Shown piece after piece: positions 48,871-56,831 of a stretch of 64,000 nucleotides of DNA (position 1 is the stretch's first letter; each line of letters begins with the position of its first letter). The notes beneath the pieces are model-generated. The model was given only the letters and a program-made list of their open reading frames with translations. It did no database searches and was not told the DNA's origin. The translations under genes and the position numbers were made by a program. The DNA comes from VMGX01 sp038065915 (GTDB taxonomy: Bacteria; Patescibacteriota; Minisyncoccia; Phycocordibacterales; 21-14-all-36-13), in contig JBBTPZ010000002.1 of the NCBI GenBank assembly GCA_038065915.1, forward strand, positions 1-64,000. The letters are read 5' to 3'.

Positions 48871-49005
48871 TGGAGCATAACACAAAAAAAATAATTATGG
48901 ATTCAAATGCTCCCATGGAGCATAACACAAAAAAAATAATTATGGATTCAAATGCTCCCATGGAGCATAACACAAAAAAAATAATTATGGATTCAAATGC
49001 TCCCA
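48871..49005. repeat. Three tandem 45-bp repeats
   Basis: The unit TGGAGCATAACACAAAAAAA + ATAATTATGGATTCAAATGC + TCCCA is present three times, identical, then joins a final GAGCATTTGAATTAT arm. There are no spacers, so this is not a CRISPR. A GAAAATTGTCGC/GACGACATTTTTC hairpin follows (49024-49055). Confidence 0.88.
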
Positions 49006-49055
49006 TGGAGCATTTGAATTATGGATGAAAATTGTCGCTTGACGACATTTTTCAT

Positions 49056-49520
49056 TTATCTCTTACTCCATTGAGCAGCTTTTCTAGCTTTTTTCAAACC
49101 GAATTTTCTTCTTTCTTTTGCTCTTGAATCGCGTTTCAAAAATCCCGCTTTTTTTAATTTTTTCTTATATTCCTCATTTAAAGTAGACAAAATTCTTGAT
49201 AAACCGTGTCTCACAGCTTCTGCCTGTGATGAAGTTCCACCACCTTTTACTTTTACAGAGAAAGAAAATTTTTCTTTCGGTTTTACTTTCAAAAGTGGAT
49301 CTCTAACTGTATTTTGTAATTTACCTGTCTTAAAATAATCTTCCAATTTTAAATCATTAACAACAAATTCATTTTTTGCTTTCGCGTTTTCCGTTGCTCT
49401 AACAATAGCGACTGAAGTTTTTCTTCTCCCTATTTCTTGAAAAAATTTCTTTTTTATTTGTCCCAAAGTTGATTTAGGAATTTTTGTTGTTTCTTTTACC
49501 TTTTTTGTTTCTTTTATCAT
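49056..49520 (-). CDS. rpsI: 30S ribosomal protein S9
   Basis: 154 aa with a lysine-rich N-terminal extension of about 25 residues. The core starts FFQEIGRRKTSVAIVRATEN and ends DSRAKERRKFGLKKARKAAQ followed by WSKR, the conserved tRNA-contacting tail. VKGGGTSSQAEAVRHGLSRI is typical. It lies 7 nt after rplM. Confidence 0.97.
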   Translation of the reverse strand: MIKETKKVKETTKIPKSTLGQIKKKFFQEIGRRKTSVAIVRATENAKAKNEFVVNDLKLEDYFKTGKLQNTVRDPLLKVKPKEKFSFSVKVKGGGTSSQAEAVRHGLSRILSTLNEEYKKKLKKAGFLKRDSRAKERRKFGLKKARKAAQWSKR

Positions 49521-49527
49521 AATTTTA

Positions 49528-49875
49528 TTATTCGGATATTTTTAATTTTTTCATCATATCAGGCCTAAGTCTATTGTTTGGTAACATACTACGAACAGCT
49601 TTTTTAATTAATTCTGCGTTACCTTTTTCTTTTATCACTTTTTCTGCGCTTTCTTTTCTAAGCCCCCCGGGATAACCGGAAAAATGAGGATATCTTTTAT
49701 TACTAATTTTTTTAGGGTCTAATTTCATTTTTGATGCATTTATGACGGCTACAGCAACATCAGAAACAATATTTTTTTTATAATTTCTTAAATTTTTTCC
49801 CATTAATAAAACAGCCAGTTTGCTAGCCAACCTTCCTAATTTTTTATCTTTTGCATCAATTGTATAAACTTCCAT
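49528..49875 (-). CDS. rplM: 50S ribosomal protein L13, short form
   Basis: 115 aa against about 142 in most bacteria. It has YTIDAKDKKLGRLASKLAVL, LMGKNLRNYKKNIVSDVAVA and HFSGYPGGLRKESAEKVI, ending with the MLPNNRLRPDMMKKLKI region. The N-terminal and C-terminal ends are trimmed, as often seen in CPR. Confidence 0.96.
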   Translation of the reverse strand: MEVYTIDAKDKKLGRLASKLAVLLMGKNLRNYKKNIVSDVAVAVINASKMKLDPKKISNKRYPHFSGYPGGLRKESAEKVIKEKGNAELIKKAVRSMLPNNRLRPDMMKKLKISE

Positions 49876-49889
49876 AATTTTTAAATAAA

Positions 49890-50240
49890 TTAAACAAATT
49901 CTATTATAGCCATTGAGCTGGAATCAGCGGCTCTTTTTGATAATTTTGTAATTCTTGTATAACCACCTTTTCTATCTTTATATTTTGGCGCTATCTCTTC
50001 AATAAGTTTTTTTGATAAATCTTCTCTTCCCAATCTAGAAATTATTAATTTTTTTGAAGTTAAAGTTTTACTTTTTCCTCTCGTAACCAATTTTTCTATA
50101 AAAGGTCTCAATTCTTTTGCTTTCGTTTCTGTTGTTTTAATTTTTCCATTTTTTATTAAAGACAAAGATAAAGATTTTATCAAAGCTTTTCTTTGATTTG
50201 TTGTTCGGCCAAATTTTCTATTTTTATTATGATGTCTCAT
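49890..50240 (-). CDS. rplQ: 50S ribosomal protein L17
   Basis: 116 aa: MRHHNKNRKFGRTTNQRKAL, SLIKNGKIKTTETKAKELRP, and the C-terminal GGYTRITKLSKRAADSSSMA. It follows rpoA in the conserved alpha operon. Confidence 0.97.
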   Translation of the reverse strand: MRHHNKNRKFGRTTNQRKALIKSLSLSLIKNGKIKTTETKAKELRPFIEKLVTRGKSKTLTSKKLIISRLGREDLSKKLIEEIAPKYKDRKGGYTRITKLSKRAADSSSMAIIEFV

Positions 50241-50262
50241 CGTTTTGTTTTTTTAAAAAAAC

Positions 50263-50355
50263 ATTATGGATTTAAATGCTCAGAATAGGATTAAAATCTG
50301 ACACGGTTCTTTAAAATCTCATTTAGAGATTTTAAAGTTAGAGCATTTAAATTTA
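50263..50355. repeat. Nested repeats: CACGAC-type element inside an ATTATGGATT palindrome
   Basis: ATTATGGATTTAAATGCTC (50263-50281) pairs with GAGCATTTAAATTTAATGAT (50341-50360). Between them lies a CACGGTTCTTTAAAATCTC/GAGATTTTAAAG unit (50287-50340), related to copies at 3094 and 8096. This looks like one element inserted in the loop of another. Confidence 0.7.
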
Positions 50356-50374
50356 ATGATTATTTTTTTGTCTG

Positions 50375-50402
50375 TTGCCATTTTCTACTACGGAATCTCA
50401 TC
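50375..50402. repeat. Right-end copy of the CTACTACGGGA element
   Basis: TTGCCATTTTCTACTACGGA + ATCTCATC lies next to the rpoA stop. It matches the right ends at 25171-25190 and 58833-58854. Confidence 0.65.
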
Positions 50403-51386
50403 TTAGTTCGTTTTCAAAGAAATGTTATTGTTTTTCAAAAGTTTTTTTATTTCATCAAGTCCTTTTTTACCAAGTCCTTCAATTTCTAATATGTCCTCTT
50501 CCTTTTTTCTTGTTAAACCACCAACGGTTCTTATACTTGCATTTTTAAGTGCATTTTCTGTTCTAACAGAAAGACCGAGTGATTCTATTCTTGTTTTGAA
50601 AAATTCTTTATCTGTTGAACCATCGTTCGAAGATTCTTTTTCATCACCAGTTTCTTTTTCTGTAGAACTCTTATTCTCTATGGACTCTTCCTCTTCTTCT
50701 TGAAAACCAACAATTGCCTTTAATTGTTTTATCATTATTCCTATTGATTTTTCAAAAACTTCCCTCGGAGTCATAGTGCCGTCTGTTTCTATGAACATTC
50801 TCAATCTGTTGAAGTTCGTTCTTTCTCCAACACGCATATCATCAACTTCATAATTTACTCTTCTTATTGGACTAAATATTGCATCAAGAGATATTGCTCC
50901 TATGTCTACTCTGTCTTTTTCTATTGTTTCCTTTGGAATATAGCCGAGACCTCTTTGAACTCTCATCTCTATATTTAATGATGCGTTTTTATTTGTTGTA
51001 TGTGCGATTATAAGGTCTGGATTTAATATTTCTATTTGACCAGGAACTTCTATGTCTCCGGCTTTTACTTCTTTGTCTCCCCTTGCTTTTAGATACATTG
51101 TTTGTGGTTCTTCCGTGTCCATTTTTATTCTTATCTTTTTTAGATTAAGAAGTATATTTATAACATCCTCTCTAACTCCATCTATTGCGGTAAATTCATG
51201 GTCGGCACCGTCTATTTTGACAGATACAATTGCAGCACCCGGCAAAGAAGATAAAATGATACGTCTAAGAGAGTTCCCGAGGGTATGACCATAACCGGGA
51301 TACAAACCTTCTATCTCATATATGCCTTCAAAGCTTTCTTCCTTTATAACTTTTGGCTGTGATGGTAAGACAATATCGTAATCCAT
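50403..51386 (-). CDS. rpoA: RNA polymerase alpha subunit
   Basis: 327 aa. The N-terminal domain has EGLYPGYGHTLGNSLRRIIL, SLPGAAIVSVKIDGADHEF and LGYIPKETIEKDRVDIGAI. After an acidic linker (EEEEESIENKSSTEKETGDE), the C-terminal domain has SLGLSVRTENALKNASIRTV and IEGLGKKGLDEIKKLL. Confidence 0.98.
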   Translation of the reverse strand: MDYDIVLPSQPKVIKEESFEGIYEIEGLYPGYGHTLGNSLRRIILSSLPGAAIVSVKIDGADHEFTAIDGVREDVINILLNLKKIRIKMDTEEPQTMYLKARGDKEVKAGDIEVPGQIEILNPDLIIAHTTNKNASLNIEMRVQRGLGYIPKETIEKDRVDIGAISLDAIFSPIRRVNYEVDDMRVGERTNFNRLRMFIETDGTMTPREVFEKSIGIMIKQLKAIVGFQEEEEESIENKSSTEKETGDEKESSNDGSTDKEFFKTRIESLGLSVRTENALKNASIRTVGGLTRKKEEDILEIEGLGKKGLDEIKKLLKNNNISLKTN

Positions 51387-51428
51387 AATTTTTATTAATT
51401 ATTAATAATTATATACTACTACTAAACT

Positions 51429-52055
51429 TTAACGATTATAAAATTCTACGACTGACTGCAAATCAAATAATAAATCTGTAGGATTATAAACCGGGGCATT
51501 CTTTAAAATTCCTTCCTTGTTTTTTAAATTGAAAGAAATCCAAGATGGTATATTTGGCATATTCATCACCTCTTTATCAAGATTAACAAATAAACCATTA
51601 TTTTTCTTTTCATTTTTTATTGAAATTTTATCACCAACCCCAACATTATAAGATGGAATTGATAATCTTTTGCCATTTACAGTTATGTGTCCGTGAGAAA
51701 CTATTTGTCTTGCCATTCTTCTTGTTTTAGCGAATCCAAGACGATAAACAACATTATCTAATCTGCTTTCTAAAAATTTAAAAAGTTCTTCACTTGGGGT
51801 AGATTCTTTTTTTTCTATAGATTTTTTAACGTAATTTCCAAATTGATTTTCTGAAATACCATATGTAAACCTTGCTTTTTGTTTTTCTATAAGCTGACGA
51901 CCATAGTTAGTCATCGCTCTTGGTCTTTTTTTTGATGAGGATCTTTTTGCTTTGCTTGTTTTTGATTGTGCTAAAGCAAACTTCTCTGTTTGACATTTTT
52001 CAAACACACCTGAACCCAATCTCTTACATATTTTATATTTTGGACCTGTTATCAT
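51429..52055 (-). CDS. rpsD: 30S ribosomal protein S4
   Basis: 208 aa: starts ITGPKYKICKRLGSGVFEKC, SSKKRPRAMTNYGRQLIEKQ, KARFTYGISENQFGNYVKK, with the S4 RNA-binding domain RLDNVVYRLGFAKTRRMARQ and VSHGHITVNGKRLSIPSYNV. No zinc-type four-cysteine N-terminus. Its ATG is immediately preceded by CACTACAGG of a palindromic element. Confidence 0.97.
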   Translation of the reverse strand: MITGPKYKICKRLGSGVFEKCQTEKFALAQSKTSKAKRSSSKKRPRAMTNYGRQLIEKQKARFTYGISENQFGNYVKKSIEKKESTPSEELFKFLESRLDNVVYRLGFAKTRRMARQIVSHGHITVNGKRLSIPSYNVGVGDKISIKNEKKNNGLFVNLDKEVMNMPNIPSWISFNLKNKEGILKNAPVYNPTDLLFDLQSVVEFYNR

Positions 52056-52145
52056 CCTGTAGTGAAAAATGACATTGCTCTAAAAGAGCATTGTTATTTT
52101 TGTTATTAATTTTGATAAATTATTTTTCATCCTGTAGTGAAATTT
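52054..52145. repeat. Left-end copies of the CCTGTAGTG element
   Basis: ATCCTGTAGTGAAAAATGAC starts at 52054 with an inner hairpin (AAAAATGACATTGCTC / GAGCATTGTTATTTTT). A second left end starts at 52130. No right end was found, so these appear truncated or stacked. Confidence 0.65.
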
Positions 52146-52157
52146 TGTTAATAAATT

Positions 52158-52305
52158 AAAAATGCAAATCTCAAAATGAAAAATGGCAATGCAAAATGTT
52201 AAAGTTATTAAGCAAATTTTTTTTCAGAAAATTTACAATAAATTGATTATTCGCCAAAGGCGAATTCCACAATTTTACACTTTGATTTTTTAATTTTGCA
52301 TTTTT
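52158..52305. repeat. Composite element, copy 3
   Basis: AAAAATGCAAATCTCAAAAT, AAATTTTTTTTCAGAAAATT, TTCGCCAAAGGCGAA and TTACACTTTGATTTTTTAAT follow in the order seen at 25252-25429. Confidence 0.6.
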
Positions 52306-52307
52306 TA

Positions 52308-52742
52308 TCATACTCTTCTAGTTTTAGGTGGTTTCGGACCATTATGTGGAATAGAAGTTACATCTCTAACAGAATTTAATTTTATTCCTTTTGATATAAA
52401 AGCTCTTATTGCCGACTCGCGTCCTGCACCAACACCATTTACAACCGCGTCTATTTTTTTTATTCCCATAATTTTTGCTTTTTCACCAATTAATTCTCCA
52501 ACTTTTGCGGCAGCAAACGGAGTTCCTTTTTTTGCACCTTTGAAACCAAGTGCTCCAGAAGAAGACCACAAAATTACATTTCCACCTAAATCAGTCAAAG
52601 TAACAAGTGTGTTGTTATAAGTTGATTTTATAGAAAGTATTGCGGACTCTATTCTTTTCTTTGGTGTTTTAGAAATAGCCCGTGATTTTGCTTCACGATC
52701 CATTGTTGAGCCAGTTTTTTTAACTATTCGTTTTTTACCCAT
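52308..52742 (-). CDS. rpsK: 30S ribosomal protein S11
   Basis: 144 aa: SAILSIKSTYNNTLVTLTDL, GALGFKGAKKGTPFAAAKVG, and the C-terminal SVRDVTSIPHNGPKPPKTRR. A lysine-rich N-terminal extension of about 25 residues is present. Typical alpha-operon position. Confidence 0.98.
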   Translation of the reverse strand: MGKKRIVKKTGSTMDREAKSRAISKTPKKRIESAILSIKSTYNNTLVTLTDLGGNVILWSSSGALGFKGAKKGTPFAAAKVGELIGEKAKIMGIKKIDAVVNGVGAGRESAIRAFISKGIKLNSVRDVTSIPHNGPKPPKTRRV

Positions 52743-52914
52743 GTGATTGATTTTTAATGAGCGGAGCGAATATAAAAATCATCATCCCGCCCTTTTTATG
52801 TTTTTTCTTTGTCATTAAAATTCTATTTTTTTTGTATCTTTTCTTACCAGTCCTTAATAAATTTATAAAAGGGCGGGATAAAGAAAATATATTCACTTCG
52901 TTCATTATTTTCTA
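52743..52914. other. rpsM-rpsK spacer
   Basis: 172 bp with inverted CCCGCCCTTTTATG (52785-52798) and TTATAAAAGGGCGGG (52863-52877) around an AT-rich interior, a possible small palindromic element. GCGGAGCGAATATAAAAATC and AGAAAATATATTCACTTCGT are also inverted relative to each other. No gene. Confidence 0.55.
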
Positions 52915-53295
52915 CTACTTCTTATCTACTTTTTTTCTGCCAGAACCCATTGTTTTTCTAACATTTCCTCTAACCGTTCTAGAATTTGTTTTCGTCCTCT
53001 GACCTCGAGATGGCAATCTCTTCATGTGTCTTATTCCTCTGTATGCCTTTATATCTTTTAGGCGTTTTATATTTGAAGAAACTTTTCTTTTTAGATCGCC
53101 CTCTACTGAATATTTCTCAATTAACTCTCTTATTTTATTTTCCTGTTCAGGAATTAAATCTTTTGCCTTGCTGTCCTTATCAACTTTTGCATTTTTTAAA
53201 ATTTCAATTGCTCTAGGTCTACCAATACCATATATGACGGTTAATCCTATTTCTAATTTTTTATTATCTGGTATTGTAATTCCTAAAATTCTCAT
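52915..53295 (-). CDS. rpsM: 30S ribosomal protein S13
   Basis: 126 aa: RILGITIPDNKKLEIGLTVI, YGIGRPRAIEILKNAKVD, IKAYRGIRHMKRLPSRGQRT and KTNSRTVRGNVRKTMGSGRK. Contacts 23S rRNA and tRNA at the head of the 30S. Confidence 0.98.
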   Translation of the reverse strand: MRILGITIPDNKKLEIGLTVIYGIGRPRAIEILKNAKVDKDSKAKDLIPEQENKIRELIEKYSVEGDLKRKVSSNIKRLKDIKAYRGIRHMKRLPSRGQRTKTNSRTVRGNVRKTMGSGRKKVDKK

Positions 53296-53315
53296 AATTA
53301 AAATAAAAAAACAAA

Positions 53316-53429
53316 TTATCCTTGTCTTTGTTTATGTCTTGGATTATCGCAAATTACACACAAACGATTTTTCCTTTTGACTATTTTGCACCTTGGGCAT
53401 CTTTTTTTTATTGATGATTTTACTTTCAT
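53316..53429 (-). CDS. rpmJ: 50S ribosomal protein L36
   Basis: 37 aa from ATG 53429: MKVKSSIKKRCPRCKIVKRK, then NRLCVICDNPRHKQRQG. The zinc ligands C-x-x-C ... C-x-x-C-x4-H are intact, the canonical L36 ribbon. It sits between infA and rpsM, the normal order. Confidence 0.97.
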   Translation of the reverse strand: MKVKSSIKKRCPRCKIVKRKNRLCVICDNPRHKQRQG

Positions 53430-53439
53430 TATAAATACA

Positions 53440-53658
53440 TTAACTTCTTTGTATTATTCTTCCTTTACCGCCGTATTTGTCTAATTCAACAGTAACCCTA
53501 TCTCCTAGAACAATCTTAATACGATTTTTTCTCATTTTACCAGACAAATAAGCTAGTTTTTCTTTATTATTTTCAAATTTAACCATAAAAGTCGTATTAG
53601 GCATGGCCTCAACAACTATACCGTATGCTTTTTCGACTTGTTCTTTTTTTATATTCAT
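53440..53658 (-). CDS. infA: Translation initiation factor IF-1
   Basis: 72 aa from ATG 53658 (MNIKKEQVEKAYGIVVEAMP). S1-type OB fold with TFMVKFENNKEKLAYLSGKM, RKNRIKIVLGDRVTVELDKY and GGKGRIIQR. An upstream in-frame ATG at 53694 would add a hydrophobic leader and is unlikely. It heads the rpmJ-rpsM-rpsK-rpsD-rpoA-rplQ-rplM-rpsI operon. Confidence 0.96.
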   Translation of the reverse strand: MNIKKEQVEKAYGIVVEAMPNTTFMVKFENNKEKLAYLSGKMRKNRIKIVLGDRVTVELDKYGGKGRIIQRS

Positions 53659-53739
53659 CACAATAACAGTGCTGTATATTAGCAAAATAACCACACATAA
53701 GTCAACCTTTTCGTCAACAAAGTTCTTAAAAATTATCGT

Positions 53740-55011
53740 TTATTCCAAAATTCTTTCGATTTTTATATTTTTGGGTTTACTTGGGAAAGCACTTTTCCAG
53801 AAAGGTGTTACAACAACTTCTGCTTTTTTAATACCAGGATATTTAGATAAAACTGAATTAATATCTTTTTTGTTTTTATCAACAAGGTCTAATTTCAGCT
53901 GTTCTTCATTGTATAACCAAACGAGTGTTGCGTTCCCTTTTATATTAAGCCCTATTTCTTCTCCTTTGGATATATTTTTGTTTTTATCAATAATAGAGAT
54001 TTTTAAATCATTTATATTTAGTATTTCTATATCTTCATCTTTAAATCCATCAATCTTATTTTTTGCTATGAATTTTGCCAATTCTTTTTTGTTTATAATT
54101 GCACCATTTAAAGTTGCTTTCTCACTAATTAATACAGTGTCCCCATTCACATTTGAATTTGGTAATGATTCAAATGTAATTTTAATTAAATCATCAAAAA
54201 GGATAAAATCACTTGGAATTTGAAGACGTGCTTCATTTAATATTTCTTTTTCAATTTCTGAATGTATTTGTTTTATAGTGGCTTGCTTGTCTTCTTCTGG
54301 AACAATTTTTATATTACCGATTAGACCACCAGTGATAGGTGTTTTTGATCTTGCATAAAACTTATCAAATCTTGGGTCTCCTTTAAAACCGGGAATAGTA
54401 AAGTCACTTAAACCTATATTATATTTTTCACCCGGCTCGTTGGCGTAAACTTTAACATCTACACTACCTGGAATATTTTTACCATCCACTTTTTTAATGC
54501 CAGGAACAACAACCGAATTTTTTATTCTGTATGTAAGGCCCCCTGCCGATTCAAATCTTGTATTTTTTATTAACCTTTGGTCTTTAGAATCAAAATTATT
54601 AAAAATTGTTATGGTCCCAGACGCACTTTCTTCAACATATTCTTCACCAGTTGCTTTGATAGATTTGGACGCATTTTTGTCTATTACCATGACCTCATAT
54701 TGCATAGCGTCTTTATTATTAAGATTTTTAACAGCAGAGATTATTTCATCCAAAGATAGTGTTGCTTTTTGTGGATAAACCAAAACTTTTGCACCAGAAA
54801 ATAAAATTGAAAACAAAAAAAATAAAAATACAATTACAATTATTCCAATAAACCAAAGACCAATAGATGAAGCTCTTTTTTCTCTTCTTATTTTTATTGG
54901 CGATATTGGCCCGTTGTCTTGTTTTTCTTTTTTTATGTCATATTCAATTGGAATTTGTCTTATTGAATTTTCATTTAAAGAAACGAGGCCGTCTAAAATT
55001 TTTTTTGTCAT
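53740..55011 (-). CDS. Membrane-anchored protein, possibly baseplate-J-like
   Basis: 423 aa. A cytoplasmic N-terminus of about 50 residues and one membrane helix (ASSIGLWFIGIIVIVFLFFL) are followed by a large outside domain. That domain has ESASGTITIFNNFDSKDQRL, VVPGIKKVDGKNIPGSVDVK and YANEPGEKYNIGLSDFTIPG. The pattern matches proteins that CPR annotations call baseplate J/gp47-like; the real function is unknown. It lies just downstream of a PilM/FtsA-like ATPase, which suggests an envelope or pilus-linked role. Confidence 0.6.
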   Translation of the reverse strand: MTKKILDGLVSLNENSIRQIPIEYDIKKEKQDNGPISPIKIRREKRASSIGLWFIGIIVIVFLFFLFSILFSGAKVLVYPQKATLSLDEIISAVKNLNNKDAMQYEVMVIDKNASKSIKATGEEYVEESASGTITIFNNFDSKDQRLIKNTRFESAGGLTYRIKNSVVVPGIKKVDGKNIPGSVDVKVYANEPGEKYNIGLSDFTIPGFKGDPRFDKFYARSKTPITGGLIGNIKIVPEEDKQATIKQIHSEIEKEILNEARLQIPSDFILFDDLIKITFESLPNSNVNGDTVLISEKATLNGAIINKKELAKFIAKNKIDGFKDEDIEILNINDLKISIIDKNKNISKGEEIGLNIKGNATLVWLYNEEQLKLDLVDKNKKDINSVLSKYPGIKKAEVVVTPFWKSAFPSKPKNIKIERILE

Positions 55012-55126
55012 AATATTTTTTTATTCTGTAAAATATTTTAATTTATTAAAATAAAATTCTGAAAATTTTTATTCTACCGAGGTAAATTTAATTATCTTGT
55101 ATAGTATAATCTAAAATTAACAACTA

Positions 55127-56314
55127 TTAAAGCTTTTTCATTTTTTTCAAAAAAATCGTTTCCAAAGATAAAAACTGGTCTTTTTCTCCTTGGTTGTTAT
55201 ATTTTACATATTCTTCAAAAATTTCATTATCAATAAATTTTACATTTACAAGTTTTTCAAAGGTATCTATATTATCAAATTTATATAATTTTATAAAATC
55301 TCCAACTAATTGACTAACATCGTCATCAGACATAAAAAATATTCCTTGTGGTAATGCAATATTTGATAATAATTGTTTTATTGAAATGTCGAACAGTTTA
55401 TGCCATTCTTTCATTAAATTTTCTATAATTTTTGAAATTTTACTATTTGCAATTTTTATTGAATCGTTAGATTTATAAAGTGATGCTCTAGAAATTGCTT
55501 CTTCCTTATTTGTACCTAAATCTTCAGAAAGTTTTCTAACTATGGAATTTTTACCAAATGGAAAAGATATCGAATCAAACAAAACTCCATTTTTAATAAT
55601 TGCAATTTCCGTTATTTCACCGCTTATATCAAGAAAGAGATAATCATTGATTGTAGGATTTATGTCTCGTAAGGTCACAAACGCCGTGTTTATAAATGTG
55701 TGATATTGAATAATTTTATTATTAAAAAATCTAAAAAATGATTCTTCTAATATTTTTATTACTTTTTTTGATACGGCACTTATAAAAAAGTTTATCTCCA
55801 ATGTTTTTGCCATCTTTGAATATGGCTCGGAAGTTTCATAACCGTTCAATTTTATTTGCATTATTTTCTTTTCAATTATTTGTATATCTTCAGCAGAAAT
55901 ATTTATGTCTCCTTTTAATGTAGATGTTTCAAAAATTTTTGATTCTTTTTCAACTATTCTATTTATCAAAGATTTTATAATTTTTGTATCTTTTCCATTT
56001 TCATTAGTCAAAACTCTTGTTTGAGAAATATGCCAAAGCGAAGAAAAGAAACAATGAGTTTCTTTTATATTTATTATATTTTTAGATATAGAAATAAAAT
56101 TTTTTTGTAAGTCAGTCAACGCTTCTTCAAATGCATTTATCATTGAAAATAAAAATCTTCTCGAGTTTAGTCCCCCGTAATATTTTATTTCTTTTCTGTT
56201 TGTATAAAGAATTTCAGGTACAATATTTGGATCAGAACAAACAGACACCACGGCAACTCCAATACTTCCACTTCCAATATCTATAATAAGATTTATTTCC
56301 TTTTTGGATTTCAT
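55127..56314 (-). CDS. Actin-like ATPase, PilM/FtsA type
   Basis: 395 aa. The phosphate-1 loop is LIIDIGSGSIGVAVVSV and the phosphate-2 region is YLFLDISGEITEIAIIKNGV, as in the FtsA/PilM/Hsp70 actin fold. The SISFPFGKNSIVRKLSEDLG segment is PilM-like. It may support a type IV pilus or a division structure. The usual pilNO genes are not next to it; a membrane protein of unknown function is. Confidence 0.7.
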   Translation of the reverse strand: MKSKKEINLIIDIGSGSIGVAVVSVCSDPNIVPEILYTNRKEIKYYGGLNSRRFLFSMINAFEEALTDLQKNFISISKNIINIKETHCFFSSLWHISQTRVLTNENGKDTKIIKSLINRIVEKESKIFETSTLKGDINISAEDIQIIEKKIMQIKLNGYETSEPYSKMAKTLEINFFISAVSKKVIKILEESFFRFFNNKIIQYHTFINTAFVTLRDINPTINDYLFLDISGEITEIAIIKNGVLFDSISFPFGKNSIVRKLSEDLGTNKEEAISRASLYKSNDSIKIANSKISKIIENLMKEWHKLFDISIKQLLSNIALPQGIFFMSDDDVSQLVGDFIKLYKFDNIDTFEKLVNVKFIDNEIFEEYVKYNNQGEKDQFLSLETIFLKKMKKL

Positions 56315-56497
56315 ACTATTTACTATTTAATTATAGCACATAAAAAAATTAAATCTCAAAAATTAAATCTAAAATCTGCCAATTTAAAAAATATTCGGGT
56401 TTTAATTGCATATTTTTATAAACTGTGTAATAATAATTTGCAGAGAGTTCATTCATTAGAACTCAGATTGATCAAACATTTAAAAAAGGAGAAATTT

Positions 56498-56698
56498 GTG
56501 AAAAACAGCCGAATCCCAAACAAAAAAAACAACTCTTCTACTTTAATCAAAACAGAGTTGCCTATACAAATTCAAAATTTATCTTCATCTTCATGCTCAT
56601 CTTCTTTCAATAAGCTGGAACAGTATAGAGATGAGTCCAGTGTTAGTAGAAATAATTCCCCAACCGTTCTCAGACCACGGTTGGTTCACATTTTTTGA
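56498..56698 (+). CDS. Hypothetical Ser/Asn-rich protein, 66 aa (GTG start)
   Basis: The GTG at 56498 has AAAGGAGAAATTT directly upstream, a better start than the ATG-less frame extension to 56438. The product begins MKNSRIPNKKNNSSTLIKTE, has SSSSCSSSF in the middle and ends RLVHIF. Probably unstructured. A terminator (AATCCTGTCATTGACAGGATTT) follows at 56718-56740. Function unknown. Confidence 0.5.
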   Translation: MKNSRIPNKKNNSSTLIKTELPIQIQNLSSSSCSSSFNKLEQYRDESSVSRNNSPTVLRPRLVHIF

Positions 56699-56715
56699 TC
56701 AATCTATTTAAAAAA

Positions 56716-56742
56716 AATCCTGTCATTGACAGGATTTTTATT
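56716..56742 (+). terminator. Terminator of the 66-aa gene
   Basis: AAATCCTGTCattGACAGGATTT stem followed by T-rich sequence. Confidence 0.8.
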
Positions 56743-56772
56743 TTTTATAAAATTAGAAAATAAGATAATAAA

Positions 56773-56810
56773 GGTCGCCATATCTCTGCTATCGCAGAGA
56801 TATGGCGACC
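56773..56810. repeat. Palindrome P7, solo copy
   Basis: GGTCGCCATATCTCTGC / TATC / perfect complement. It lies between convergent stops (56698 and 56832). Almost identical to P6, 21 kb away. Confidence 0.9.
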
Positions 56811-56831
56811 TAGTTTTATTTCATGTTTCTT

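Noticed and set aside
48871..49005. Possible CRISPR array
   Set aside because: The 45-bp units are directly adjacent and identical, with no spacers. The same holds for the 41-bp units at 18714-18795. Cas2-like hits here have no cas1 nearby.
52757..53002. 81-aa ORF between rpsK and rpsM
   Set aside because: Hydrophobic shadow frame overlapping rpsM with no SD; T-rich spacer explains it.
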